DNA from: Heliobacterium mobile
GTDB lineage: Bacteria > Bacillota > Desulfitobacteriia > Heliobacteriales > Heliobacteriaceae
Assembly (NCBI RefSeq): GCF_009720735.1
Contig: NZ_WNKU01000021.1
Coordinates: 1-64,000, forward strand
Direction: 5' to 3'
Length of the DNA stretch: 64,000 nucleotides
Within the stretch, counting starts at the first letter, position 1. Each line of letters opens with the position of its first letter. The notes under the pieces are model-generated. The model did no database searches. It was not told the DNA's origin and was given only the letters and a program-made list of their open reading frames with translations. A program made the translations under genes and the position numbers. Shown here one piece after another: positions 8,461 through 18,820 of the stretch.

Positions 8461-10227
8461 TCATATTTCCATGATAATCGGCAGAACGATCGGTCTTCTT
8501 TTAGTTTTCTGATAGAAGAATTCATTGAGCGTATCGCGAATCAAATTCTTCAGTACAGACCATTCGGTCGTACCCGTATTGCGAGAAGTCAACGCTTCTT
8601 TGACCCGCGTCTTCGCTTCACCGAGCATATCTCCGGCTTCTCGGACGAAGACAAAGCCCCTTGATACCAGATCCGGTCCGGCCAGCACGTTGCCGTTTTC
8701 TTTGTCGATAGTTACGACAGCGATCACGACGCCGTCTTGGGCTAAGTGGTGGCGGTCCCGTAGTACGATATTACCCACGTCGCCGACACCGATGCCGTCG
8801 ACAAAGACGCTTCCAGATTCTACAGTGCCTGTAATCTGCCCCAATTCATCGTTTACTTCGATCCGGTCGCCGATGTTGCAACGAATAATATTTTCTTCCG
8901 GGATGCCCATGGTCTTCCCTAACTTGGCAAAGGTGGCTTGATGGCGGTATTCACCGTGGAAGGGGATGACGAACTTCGGCTTTAAGAAGTTCAACATGAG
9001 CTTGATTTCCTGCTGGGCTGCGTGTCCAGACACGTGAACATTGGCCACATCTTTATAGATGACATCGGCTCCGATACGGAAAAGGTTGTCGATGGTGCGG
9101 GCCACCAGCTTTTCGTTCCCGGGAATCGGAGTGGCTGAGATGACCACCGTATCGCCTTGGCGGATTGCTACTTGACGGTGGTTATTGGTGGCCATCCGGG
9201 TGAGGGCGGCCATTGGTTCCCCTTGAGAGCCTGTCGTGATGATCGTCACCTGGTTGTCGGGCAGACGGTCCACTTCTTCCGCCTCGATGAGCATCCCTTT
9301 GGGCACATTTAAATAGCCCAGTTGCTGAGACACATCGACTACGGTGACCATGCTCCGGCCCACAACGGCTACCTTACGGTTGAACTCGGCGGCGGTATCG
9401 ATGACTTGTTGAATCCGGTGAACGTTAGAGGCAAAGGTGGCGATGATGATTCGGCTGTCCGTCTGGGCGAAGACGGAACGGAAAGTCTCCCCGACGGTGC
9501 GCTCGGACGGAGTGTATCCCGGCCGCTCTACGTTCGTAGAATCGCAGATAAAGAGCAGAACCCCTTCGTCGCCATAGCGAGCCAGTTTATTGAATTCCAG
9601 GACCTTATCATCGACAGGGGTTTGGTCGAGCTTAAAGTCACCGGAGTGGACGATCAGCCCAGCTGGCGTGCGGATGGCGATTCCAATCCCGTCTGGAATG
9701 GAATGGTTGACCCGAAAGAATTCCACTTGAAAGGGGCCCGTGTTGATCACATCGTCAGCGGTGATCTCATGCAGCTCCGCTTCCCGGATCAGCCCGTGTT
9801 CGGTCAGCTTGTTCTTTACCAAGCCAAGCGTGAGCCGAGTGCCGTAGACAGGCACTTGAATCTGTTTGAGTACGAAAGGCAGACTGCCGATATGGTCCTC
9901 ATGACCGTGCGTTAAAAAAATGCCCCGAATCTTATCGACATTTTCTATGAGATAGGTGATGTCGGGGATGACGAGATCGATACCCAGCAATTCTTCGCCA
10001 GGAAATTTAACACCTGCGTCGATGACGATTATATCATCGCCATATTCGATGACACACATGTTCTTGCCGACTTCACCGACACCGCCGAGTGGGATGACGG
10101 ACACCGTCGGCAGTGTCGATTGTGTTTTCGGTTTTGGCTTGCTCCGGCGAGGGCGATAGCCTTTTTTGGCCCGGGCAGCATGAAGTTTGGGGGTCGTGTT
10201 CGGAGTCGATTCCGGTGTCGTATTCAT
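8461..10227 (-). CDS. rnj: Ribonuclease J
   Basis: A metallo-beta-lactamase/beta-CASP RNase of 588 residues. It degrades and matures mRNA and rRNA by 5'-exonuclease and endonuclease action. The zinc motif HGHEDH is at about 107-112, and further ligands occur in VNHSIPDG and in HSGDFKLD. A beta-CASP domain and the C-terminal domain complete a normal length. Residues 1-40 form a basic, Pro/Lys/Arg-rich extension before the conserved VSVIPLGGVGE core. The start is the ATG at 10227, which has GAGGAG five bases upstream; an upstream in-frame codon lacks such a site. It could be RNase J1 or J2; only one copy is in this window. Confidence 0.93.
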   Translation of the reverse strand: MNTTPESTPNTTPKLHAARAKKGYRPRRSKPKPKTQSTLPTVSVIPLGGVGEVGKNMCVIEYGDDIIVIDAGVKFPGEELLGIDLVIPDITYLIENVDKIRGIFLTHGHEDHIGSLPFVLKQIQVPVYGTRLTLGLVKNKLTEHGLIREAELHEITADDVINTGPFQVEFFRVNHSIPDGIGIAIRTPAGLIVHSGDFKLDQTPVDDKVLEFNKLARYGDEGVLLFICDSTNVERPGYTPSERTVGETFRSVFAQTDSRIIIATFASNVHRIQQVIDTAAEFNRKVAVVGRSMVTVVDVSQQLGYLNVPKGMLIEAEEVDRLPDNQVTIITTGSQGEPMAALTRMATNNHRQVAIRQGDTVVISATPIPGNEKLVARTIDNLFRIGADVIYKDVANVHVSGHAAQQEIKLMLNFLKPKFVIPFHGEYRHQATFAKLGKTMGIPEENIIRCNIGDRIEVNDELGQITGTVESGSVFVDGIGVGDVGNIVLRDRHHLAQDGVVIAVVTIDKENGNVLAGPDLVSRGFVFVREAGDMLGEAKTRVKEALTSRNTGTTEWSVLKNLIRDTLNEFFYQKTKRRPIVLPIIMEI

Positions 10228-10375
10228 GGTTACTCCTCTAATCAACGGAATACATTCTTAAGTGGATAGTAATAATTAAAGTTTTTGATCAAAAAGTCCC
10301 AAATATCCATCAATTTTTCATAAGGCCGCCATCTTTAATCGAAAGACATCTCGAATCGACCTGCGACGGCCCCCA

Positions 10376-10400
10376 TGTACAAAATCCCGAAGGGTCTGTA
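10376..10400 (-). other. UUCG-capped hairpin upstream of the RNase J gene
   Basis: GTACA and TGTAC flank an inner CC(C-TTCG-G)GG stem. It lies between the cof stop and the RNase J start. It has no T-run, so it may be either a weak terminator or part of the RNase J leader. Confidence 0.35.
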
Positions 10401-10501
10401 CTTCAGATGGATGGTAAGTGCAAGGGACATTTTTCCATTATTTCGTGTTTCGACGATATCTATTCATTTCCTGCTTGTCACTATGATTGTCCCGATGGGT
10501 T

Positions 10502-11317
10502 TTAGTCAAAATAACGGTTTAAGGCTTCCAGCACGCCCCAGGAGCGAGAAGCTGATGTGACCCAATCGGCATCGCCTCGAATCTCTTGAGGAGAATTGGC
10601 CACTAACACCCCTTGACCAGCCCAGCGGATCATGCTCAGGTCGTTACGGTTGTCACCGATGGCCATGACTGATTCCCTGGGAATGGATAAGGATGCAGCT
10701 AGTTGAGCTAAGGCCTCACCTTTGGTAGCTTTGGGGTGAAGGATCTCCACAAAATAATCATGGGAGTTTGTGATGAAGATCGAATCGCCCAGTTTTTCAG
10801 CGATCTCCGCCGTTAAGGGATGAGTGATCGCCGGATCGGTCATCAAGACGAGCATCGTGGGATGCTCGTCCGGTGTCTGTAAGAGGTGTTCGCTCAGATC
10901 GGCTACATTCGAAAAGGACACACCCAATCCTTGCTGATAATTTTCCGTCTGTTCATGAGGCGTGTCAGTGAGCACTTCGTCGCCATAAAAGGAAAACCGC
11001 AATGCATCATGGCCACGGTCCTTCAACAAACGGAGAACCTCGAGAGCCAACTCCCGGTTCAGGGTGAGATGATGAAGCATGCGGTCTTCCAATATATCGC
11101 GTATCATGGCGCCGTTACAGACGATGATCGGCGTATGCAAGGACAATTGCCGGGCATAGCGAATCGCCGAAGGGAAGAGCCTACCTGTGGCCAGAGTGAA
11201 TAAAACACCCTTTTGCTGAAGTTCATTGATCCGTTGGCGTACCGGTTCTGGAACGGTACGCTTTTCATCGAGAAGAGTGCCGTCCAAGTCCATGACCACC
11301 AGCCGGATCGAACTCAT
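10502..11317 (-). CDS. Cof-type HAD-superfamily phosphatase
   Basis: A 271-residue HAD phosphatase of the Cof/type IIB class. Motif I is VVMDLDGTLLDE near the N-terminus with the nucleophilic Asp. The C-terminal motif IV reads AIGDNRNDLSMI. The cap inserted between them is of the Cof type, acting on sugar phosphates, nucleotides or flavin phosphates; the substrate cannot be told. The start is the ATG at 11317, with GGAGG upstream, and it overlaps the stop of the preceding gene as ATGA. This implies translational coupling within a guaB-hypothetical-cof operon. Confidence 0.88.
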   Translation of the reverse strand: MSSIRLVVMDLDGTLLDEKRTVPEPVRQRINELQQKGVLFTLATGRLFPSAIRYARQLSLHTPIIVCNGAMIRDILEDRMLHHLTLNRELALEVLRLLKDRGHDALRFSFYGDEVLTDTPHEQTENYQQGLGVSFSNVADLSEHLLQTPDEHPTMLVLMTDPAITHPLTAEIAEKLGDSIFITNSHDYFVEILHPKATKGEALAQLAASLSIPRESVMAIGDNRNDLSMIRWAGQGVLVANSPQEIRGDADWVTSASRSWGVLEALNRYFD

Positions 11318-11679
11318 GCCGGCCTCCATGACCATGTATAACCTTGAAAGATAATCGATAACTCACGAGGGTACTCTTCGACAGCGATAAACTGGTCGAC
11401 AGGGAAGGTGATTTCCCAATTCCCCTGCCCCGGAGCCGTTTCTTGGGAAAGCATTTGAAAAGCCACTTGATCCACGGTCAAGTGTCCCTCTTCGATCCGT
11501 TCTTCCCGGCGTACAATTCGTTCTACCGTGCATATGCCCCGCCAGATGGATGTATGCTGTCCCGTTTTAAGGCTAAAGGAACCCCGGCGCCCCACTAGGG
11601 GCGCCAAGGCCTCGGCCAAAATCATTTCTTTTGGATCCGATGTGACATATTCTGTTCCAGCCAGGTAATAATTTCCCAT
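11314..11679 (-). CDS. Conserved-looking hypothetical protein in the guaB operon
   Basis: I do not recognise this 121-residue soluble protein. It is rich in beta-type segments (GNWEITFPVDQFIAVEEYP) and has one Cys. It starts 15 bp after the guaB stop with an AAAGGAAT site, and its TGA overlaps the cof ATG, so it is co-transcribed and probably coupled. There is no signal peptide or membrane segment. The genuine Shine-Dalgarno and tight packing argue that it is a real gene. Confidence 0.7.
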   Translation of the reverse strand: MGNYYLAGTEYVTSDPKEMILAEALAPLVGRRGSFSLKTGQHTSIWRGICTVERIVRREERIEEGHLTVDQVAFQMLSQETAPGQGNWEITFPVDQFIAVEEYPRELSIIFQGYTWSWRPA

Positions 11680-11694
11680 CTATTTATTCCTTTA

Positions 11695-13290
<1,596 letters not shown>

Positions 13291-13605
13291 TCATTGGAAC
13301 CGATCCAGGTATTCCTGAACTACGTAATTCGGTGCCGACGCGACAAACCGATCGACCAGGAAGAGGATGATCGTCAGGTCATCTAACTCACCGATCAAGG
13401 GAATCATGTCCGGCAGCACGTCCAGGGGCCATATGAGATAAAGCAATCCCAAACCGGTAAAGAGGGCTTTGTTGATCAGCGGGACCCGACCGTCTCGCAG
13501 CAGACCGTAGACGAGACGACCAGACCGGGGCAAGTTCAGCAAGAGCCGCATCCTTTGCCAAAGACTTGGCGATTGAAGGGATGGCAGAAGAATCCCCCCA
13601 TTCAT
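13291..13605 (-). CDS. DUF1232 (YkvA-family) small membrane protein
   Basis: A 104-residue protein with the DUF1232 core: LINKALFTGLGLLYLIWPLDVLPDMIP followed by GELDDLTIILFLVDRF in outline, with one hydrophobic hairpin. The family has no established function. The DxxPD-type turn between membrane-dipping helices is its signature. It follows cobC by 10 bp on the same strand, so it may be the last gene of the cobalamin operon, closed by the terminator at 13246-13288. Confidence 0.75.
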   Translation of the reverse strand: MNGGILLPSLQSPSLWQRMRLLLNLPRSGRLVYGLLRDGRVPLINKALFTGLGLLYLIWPLDVLPDMIPLIGELDDLTIILFLVDRFVASAPNYVVQEYLDRFQ

Positions 13606-13615
13606 TGAATTACCT

Positions 13616-14257
13616 TTATTTTACCCCGCTTTCGCTTTCGGGAAAAGCCCCTGGAAGCAGATGGGTTACATCGTTGATTCGCTCGATGATCCCTTTGCCA
13701 TCGTAAAAGTCGATAACGTTGAGGGCTGTGTTGTCTTGACGAAACTGCCAAGCTCGATCGAGATCGACATCCAAAATTGCGCAGAGCAACGTGCGGATGG
13801 TGCCGCCGTGGGCGACGATGGCAATATTTTCGCCGTCATGCTTGGCGATCAGTTCCTGTAAGGCCGCAAAAGCACGCTGCTGGACGATGGGAAAACTCTC
13901 CCCACCGGGCAGGCAGACTTTAGCTGGTGTGCGGTTCCAAATCTTAATCTCTTCCGGATAAGCTTTTTCAATCTCTGGAAAGGTCAATCCTTCCCAGGCA
14001 CCGAAGTTGCATTCCCGAAAACGAGCGTCTAAGACCACTTCGATCCCTTTGGCTTCGGCGACCGCTCTGGCCGTTTCAACGGCACGGCTTAAGTCGCTGG
14101 CATGGACACGGTCAACCTTTTCTTTGGCCATTCGCTTTACCAGTCGTTGTGCCTGCTCTCTCCCTCGATCGCTGAGGGCTACGTCGCTATGTCCCTGGTA
14201 GCGCCGGATCTGATTCCACTCTGTTTCGCCATGCCGTATCAGATAGACTCGGGTCAA
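13616..14257 (-). CDS. cobC: Alpha-ribazole phosphatase (histidine phosphatase family)
   Basis: A 213-residue phosphoglycerate-mutase-type phosphatase with the phosphohistidine motif LIRHGETEWN at the N-terminus and the second catalytic His in VAHGGTIRTL. In this context it should remove phosphate from alpha-ribazole 5'-phosphate or adenosylcobalamin 5'-phosphate in nucleotide-loop assembly. The start is the TTG at 14257, after GGAGG, and it forms a TTGA overlap with the cobD stop. Longer in-frame starts lie inside cobD and lack a binding site. It is the last biosynthetic gene of the cluster. Context supports CobC over a general phosphatase. Confidence 0.82.
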   Translation of the reverse strand: MTRVYLIRHGETEWNQIRRYQGHSDVALSDRGREQAQRLVKRMAKEKVDRVHASDLSRAVETARAVAEAKGIEVVLDARFRECNFGAWEGLTFPEIEKAYPEEIKIWNRTPAKVCLPGGESFPIVQQRAFAALQELIAKHDGENIAIVAHGGTIRTLLCAILDVDLDRAWQFRQDNTALNVIDFYDGKGIIERINDVTHLLPGAFPESESGVK

Positions 14258-15378
14258 GCCAGTCCTTCCTCCTTCATGATCACCTGCATCGCCTGAATTA
14301 ATCGTTCTGTCGCCGAGCTGTCCCGAACAGCAAAGCGCAGATACCGTTCTCCCAAGGCTGCGAAGGTATTGCAATTTCGCACTAATATCCCCCGGCGGCG
14401 CAGCTTTTCCGTCCATGTCGTCGACGAAAGCCCCGTGTCCGCCATATGGGCCAACACGAAGTTGGCTGTCGAAGAAATCGGTTTAACGCCAGGGAGGCGA
14501 GACAATTGCCCGATCAAAAACTCCCGCTCCTGAGGCAGTTGCTCCCAAGTGCGTTTATGATAATCTAAATCAGCCAGTGCGGCAACCCCGGCCACCTGGG
14601 CCAGGTGATTCACCACCCATGGATCGCGGTGGGCGATGATGTCTTTGATGATGTCCCGTTGAGCGATCAATGCACCGAGGCGGATTCCCGGGATAGCAAA
14701 AAATTTCGTCAACGAATAGAGAACCGCGATCTGCCGGTGTTTCACGGCGAGGGCGCAGCAACTCTGTTCACGGCCGTCCGGCAGAAAGTCTAGAAAAGAC
14801 TCGTCGACGAGTACATGTATATGATGCTTCTCGACGAGATTGACGATCGCCTCTCTCTCTTTGTCGCTCCAGACCCAACCGACAGGGTTGTGGGGAGAAC
14901 AGATGATGGCGGCGTCACATTTCTCGTCGAGAAGCTTCTTTTCCCACTGAACGATATCTAATCGAAAATGCTCTTGCTCGTCTAAACGGATAGGGACGGC
15001 TTGTCCCCCCTGGGCATGGACGGCACGAAAATACTGACCGAAGCCGGGATCACAGATCAAGACCCGTTTTGCCTGCACCTGCCGCAGCCAGTGATCGAGC
15101 AGGTCCACAGCACCGTTTCCGGCGCAGATAGCCTCCTCTTCGACCTGGAGATGCTGGGCAAGGGCAGAAATCAACTGGCTGCATTTTGGATCGGGATAAT
15201 GGACGATATGGTCTATGTTTTCGACGATCGCTGCTTTGACTCTCGCCGATAAGCCTAAAAAGTTAATATTGGCGCTCAGATCGAGAATTTTTTCGAGTGC
15301 TTTTCCACTTCCCCCGGAGGCGGACCAGACGTCACCACCATGGGGAAAGGATTGTCTGTTTTGTTCGTTTTGCTTCAA
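14254..15378 (-). CDS. cobD: L-threonine-O-3-phosphate decarboxylase
   Basis: A PLP enzyme of fold type I, 374 residues, related to histidinol-phosphate aminotransferase. It makes (R)-1-amino-2-propanol O-2-phosphate for the nucleotide loop. Visible features are SANINFLG near the N-terminus, ICSPHNPVG for cofactor contact, and the PLP lysine in YSLTKFFAIPGIRLG. The preceding gene is PduX, which supplies the substrate. The start is taken as the TTG at 15378 (GGAGG about 10 bases upstream), which forms TTGA with the pduX stop. The ATG at 15387 sits directly on the ribosome binding site and is unlikely. Confidence 0.88.
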   Translation of the reverse strand: MKQNEQNRQSFPHGGDVWSASGGSGKALEKILDLSANINFLGLSARVKAAIVENIDHIVHYPDPKCSQLISALAQHLQVEEEAICAGNGAVDLLDHWLRQVQAKRVLICDPGFGQYFRAVHAQGGQAVPIRLDEQEHFRLDIVQWEKKLLDEKCDAAIICSPHNPVGWVWSDKEREAIVNLVEKHHIHVLVDESFLDFLPDGREQSCCALAVKHRQIAVLYSLTKFFAIPGIRLGALIAQRDIIKDIIAHRDPWVVNHLAQVAGVAALADLDYHKRTWEQLPQEREFLIGQLSRLPGVKPISSTANFVLAHMADTGLSSTTWTEKLRRRGILVRNCNTFAALGERYLRFAVRDSSATERLIQAMQVIMKEEGLA

Positions 15379-16304
15379 ATCGCCCATCCCTCCCCGCTCT
15401 GTTCATGATAACGTGGACCGCCGCCGACAAGCTGATAAGAGCCGAGGGGAGTCCATTTGGGGAAGCGGCTTTCTGTCCACTTGATGACACTTTCGATACG
15501 ACTTCGATGTTTGTAGGGGAGCAACAGTCCCAGCGCGGTGCCGCTATGAGCGATGTTGACGCCGACTGTGCCAAGAGAACTGACGCCTCCGATCAGTTCT
15601 TCCAAGGCTTCTTTGTGCAAAATTTCTTGATTCGCTCGGGCACTCAAGGTCGCACCTGCACCGATAGAAGCGGGATTGCCCGAACGGATCCCCTTGATGA
15701 TCTGGGCAAAAGCTTGACGGACCAAGGACTCTTTTTGCCGGTTCGCCTCGATAATGTCGTGCCGTCGGTTGAACTCGACCGTGTTTACTTCGCCGCCCAG
15801 GTCATAAGCAAGGACAAATAAAGGAGGAACAGGAGGCTGCCCCACCGTTGTTCCCCAGGAGCCCTTACGGTGGTCAAATACAGCGATACCGGGATAAAAG
15901 AGACCGTCTGACGGCTCTACAGCAATAGCGATCCGAGCTAACGTGTTCACTGATAAATCCCGTCCCAGTGCCTGAGCGACAGCGAAGCAGCAGGCGCTGA
16001 TATCGGCCGTGCTGGACGCCAACCCTTTGCCGAGGGGAAGAGGATTCGTCAAAGTGACGCACACATCGAAACGTTCTGTTACGTTCCATTCGTCGAGCAT
16101 ACGGGATACTGCCCTTCGGGCCTTCGGCCGGTCATCGAGACCGGTGATACGTCCCGAACCGGCCGTCAGAGAGGCGCTGGCGGTAACCCAGGCATCGATA
16201 GGGCATGTAATATGCAAAAAACGGTCTCCAATCAGTCCCTGTGCCAGTTCTCCGCATGTTCCCGGTACCTGAGCCCAACCGTACACGCCTCTCACCTCTC
16301 CCAT
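15375..16304 (-). CDS. pduX: L-threonine kinase, PduX-type GHMP kinase
   Basis: A GHMP-family kinase of about 309 residues that phosphorylates L-threonine for the aminopropanol arm of cobalamin synthesis. It has the PduX N-terminal motif VPGTCGELAQG and the GHMP ATP loop PLGKGLASSTADI. It lies directly upstream of cobD, which uses its product. The start is uncertain: the ATG at 16304 has AAGGG 15 bases upstream, the GTG at 16286 has GAGAGG at better spacing, and a TTG at 16319 forms TTGA with the cobS stop. Length fits the family from either of the first two. Confidence 0.85.
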   Translation of the reverse strand: MGEVRGVYGWAQVPGTCGELAQGLIGDRFLHITCPIDAWVTASASLTAGSGRITGLDDRPKARRAVSRMLDEWNVTERFDVCVTLTNPLPLGKGLASSTADISACCFAVAQALGRDLSVNTLARIAIAVEPSDGLFYPGIAVFDHRKGSWGTTVGQPPVPPLFVLAYDLGGEVNTVEFNRRHDIIEANRQKESLVRQAFAQIIKGIRSGNPASIGAGATLSARANQEILHKEALEELIGGVSSLGTVGVNIAHSGTALGLLLPYKHRSRIESVIKWTESRFPKWTPLGSYQLVGGGPRYHEQSGEGWAI

Positions 16305-16315
16305 TCTAGCTAGAG

Positions 16316-17173
16316 TCAACCCTTCTGTAAGAACACCAATAGTAACAAGCAAAGCACCTCGACCATTTCACAAGTGGCCCCATAAATATCGCCAGTCAAG
16401 CCACCTAAAAAGCGGGTCATTTTTTTTCCCCAGCGATCGACGAAGAGCCTGACCAGAACCATCATGAACAAACCGTAGACCCCAGCCATGATCAGGGCCA
16501 TGATCAATGTGACCCATTCAGCGACCCTCAAAACCTTTTCATCGATATACTTGTTGAACAGGGTCGCCATTCCCTGCTGGCGGGCATAAGGAAAGCGGCC
16601 TGCCCCATAGGCGATGGCCCAACGACCGACCATGGGGATCCAGAACAAGGACAAGTATAGCGGATTGACCCCGTTCGAGTTGTAAAATCCGCTTTCCCAC
16701 CGCCAAAGGGTGATCCAGTGGAGTACCGTTTCCAAGGTGGCCCCTTGCAGTGACGCTGCCGGTTGATACAACGAATAGAGAGCGCCCGCCTTCGTCAGCA
16801 GCAGCACGATCACCGACAGGACGGCATGAGCGCCGACGCGGGAATCCCGCATGATCTCCAGAACCCGCTCGGGCTTTCGCGCCGAAAAGACACCGTCAAA
16901 GGTATCCATAAAACCGTCCATGTGAATGCCGCCGGTGATATAAATTTGCATGGCGAGAAGCAGCGGCACAAAGACGGCTGGCGGAAATAAGAATTGCAAG
17001 AGCGGTGTAAGTAAACTTATGACGATTCCGATCGTCAAGCCGACGAAGGGAAGATAGATAAAAGAGCGGCCAAAATCTTCGTCATTCCCGTTGCTTACAT
17101 CCCCCGTCGGCAAGCGGGTGAAAAAGGACAGGGCCATCCGAAAACGCAGCCACTGCAGGGCAAGAAATTTCAC
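16316..17173 (-). CDS. cobS: Adenosylcobinamide-GDP ribazoletransferase (cobalamin synthase)
   Basis: An integral membrane protein of 285 residues with about six hydrophobic segments. CobS joins adenosylcobinamide-GDP to alpha-ribazole (or its phosphate), the last or second-last step. The N-terminal FFTRLPTGD and the acidic ITGGIHMDGFMDTFDG motif, with its metal-binding Asp cluster, are diagnostic. The start is GTG after GGAA, four bases past the cobT stop TAA. It sits between cobT and pduX in the nucleotide-loop segment of the operon. Confidence 0.92.
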   Translation of the reverse strand: MKFLALQWLRFRMALSFFTRLPTGDVSNGNDEDFGRSFIYLPFVGLTIGIVISLLTPLLQFLFPPAVFVPLLLAMQIYITGGIHMDGFMDTFDGVFSARKPERVLEIMRDSRVGAHAVLSVIVLLLTKAGALYSLYQPAASLQGATLETVLHWITLWRWESGFYNSNGVNPLYLSLFWIPMVGRWAIAYGAGRFPYARQQGMATLFNKYIDEKVLRVAEWVTLIMALIMAGVYGLFMMVLVRLFVDRWGKKMTRFLGGLTGDIYGATCEMVEVLCLLLLVFLQKG

Positions 17174-17175
17174 CG

Positions 17176-18231
17176 TTATTCCAAGGCCTCGCTGACACCG
17201 GCGCTGGAGAAGGTGGCCATTTCATTGTAGATTTTAACCGCTCCGTCGATCATGGTCATCGCTAAAGCAGCTCCGGTGCCTTCGCCCAAGCGGAAATTCA
17301 TCATCAGCATCGGTTTAATACCCACGTATTCCAGCATGAACTTATGGCCCGGTTCAACGGATAGGTGAGAACCGATCATGTAGGGGCGAGCTTGCGGGCA
17401 GATCGCTCCGGCGATAACAGCGGCCGCTCCGGAGATGAATCCGTCAATGACGACGGGAATGCCCTGCGCTGCCGCACCGAGGCAAACGCCGGCTAATCCG
17501 GCGATCTCTAAACCGCCTATCTTCGCCAGCACATCGATGGCATCGTCCCGATTCGGTTGGTTGATCTCGATGGCCTTCTTAATGGCACTGATTTTGACAT
17601 CAAGCTGTTTATCGTTGATGCCGGTTCCCCGTCCAACAACCTGTTCAATAGGGAGATTGCCCATGACCAAGATGATGGCTGCCGAAGGGGTCGTGTTGCC
17701 AATACCCATTTCACCTGTTCCGACGACGCGAATCCCTCTGCCATAGGCATCAGCAACGACTTCGGCGCCGACCAGTATGGCTTGAATCGCTTCGTCCCGG
17801 GTCATGGCTGGACCTTTGGCCATGTTCTTCGTTCCATAGGCTACTTTTTTCTTGATCAGACCAGGCAGGTCATCCATATCGACAGCTACGCCCACGTCGA
17901 CGCAAACCAGTTCCGCGCCGGCATGGCGAGCCAAAACATTCGATCCCGCACCGCCATGGATGAAGTTGATGATCATCTGAGGAGTCACTTCCTGAGGAAA
18001 TGCACTGACGCCCTCTTCGACGACACCATGATCGCCAGCCATCAAGATGATCGCTTTTTGGGGAATTTCTTTTGGAACCTCTCCATAGATACCCGCCAGT
18101 TGTTTGGCGATGTCCTCAAGGACACCTAAACTACCTTGCGGTTTAGTGAGGTCATCAAGGTGGGCCTGAGCTTTCTCCATGGCTTCCTCGTTCAGTGGTT
18201 TGATTTGTTGAAGCAATGATTCTAGAGACAT
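17176..18231 (-). CDS. cobT: Nicotinate-nucleotide:dimethylbenzimidazole phosphoribosyltransferase
   Basis: CobT activates the lower-ligand base by making alpha-ribazole 5'-phosphate from nicotinate mononucleotide. The 351-residue soluble protein shows the family patches LTKPQGSLG, MAGDHGVVEEGVSAFPQ, GEMGIGNTT and FRLGEGTGAALAM, the last holding the catalytic Glu. The start is the ATG at 18231 with AAGGAGG upstream. An in-frame ATG further up overlaps that site and is rejected. It begins 13 bp after cobO. The actual lower-ligand base used cannot be inferred. Confidence 0.95.
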   Translation of the reverse strand: MSLESLLQQIKPLNEEAMEKAQAHLDDLTKPQGSLGVLEDIAKQLAGIYGEVPKEIPQKAIILMAGDHGVVEEGVSAFPQEVTPQMIINFIHGGAGSNVLARHAGAELVCVDVGVAVDMDDLPGLIKKKVAYGTKNMAKGPAMTRDEAIQAILVGAEVVADAYGRGIRVVGTGEMGIGNTTPSAAIILVMGNLPIEQVVGRGTGINDKQLDVKISAIKKAIEINQPNRDDAIDVLAKIGGLEIAGLAGVCLGAAAQGIPVVIDGFISGAAAVIAGAICPQARPYMIGSHLSVEPGHKFMLEYVGIKPMLMMNFRLGEGTGAALAMTMIDGAVKIYNEMATFSSAGVSEALE

Positions 18232-18244
18232 CTTTGTATCCTCC

Positions 18245-18820
18245 TTAATATTCAATCCCTCGTCGTGAGGAGGTGATTCCGTCGACTAGGGGATGTTTCG
18301 TCACCGTCATCTCCGTCACCAGGTGAGCTTCATCGATGATTTCCTGGGGCATTCTCCGCCCCGTTAACACAACTTCCACATGAGCGGGTCGCTGCCGCAG
18401 CGTGTCAAGGACCTTCTCCACTGGCACATAGCCGCGAGACATAATATAACTCACTTCATCGAGAACGACCAGATCGACCTTACCTGCTTGTAATACCTGC
18501 TCGGCGTATTGAAAGCCCATGGCGGGCCAAGGATTATCGGTTTCGCGGTTTCGCCGGAAACATTCGCCGCATTGGATACAATGGGCCATCCCTGACCGGA
18601 TCATCGCTGACCGGGGGCAACCCCATCCGAACTGAGTGATATGTATCTGCGGCAACCGTTGCAAGGCGAACAATTCTCCCATGTAGGCGCTGCCTTTTTG
18701 AAATTGGATAAACTCCACCTGCATGCCGTGGCCAGCCGCTCGCAAGCATAGACCCAGCGCTGCCGTGGTTTTCCCTTTTCCGTCACCGGTGTAGACTTGA
18801 ATCAACCCTTGCTGGGGCAT
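18245..18820 (-). CDS. cobO: Cob(I)yrinic acid a,c-diamide adenosyltransferase with a Cys cluster
   Basis: CobO/BtuR-type ATP:corrinoid adenosyltransferase, 191 residues. The P-loop reads GDGKGKTTAALG (about 12-23), and the Walker B-like LVVLDEVSY is near 118-126, as in the family. Between them is an unusual cysteine group: C68, C81, C84 and C87 (CPRSAM, then HCIQCGECF). The CxxCxxC part could bind zinc or an Fe-S cluster, or assist Co(II) reduction; this is inference. The start is the ATG at 18820 (GGAG eight bases upstream), overlapping the cbiA end by 19 bp. Confidence 0.9.
   Translation of the reverse strand: MPQQGLIQVYTGDGKGKTTAALGLCLRAAGHGMQVEFIQFQKGSAYMGELFALQRLPQIHITQFGWGCPRSAMIRSGMAHCIQCGECFRRNRETDNPWPAMGFQYAEQVLQAGKVDLVVLDEVSYIMSRGYVPVEKVLDTLRQRPAHVEVVLTGRRMPQEIIDEAHLVTEMTVTKHPLVDGITSSRRGIEY

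Noticed and set aside
9322-9915. Long plus-strand frame inside the RNase J gene
   Set aside because: Antisense shadow of a well-conserved gene; no ribosome binding site or homology.
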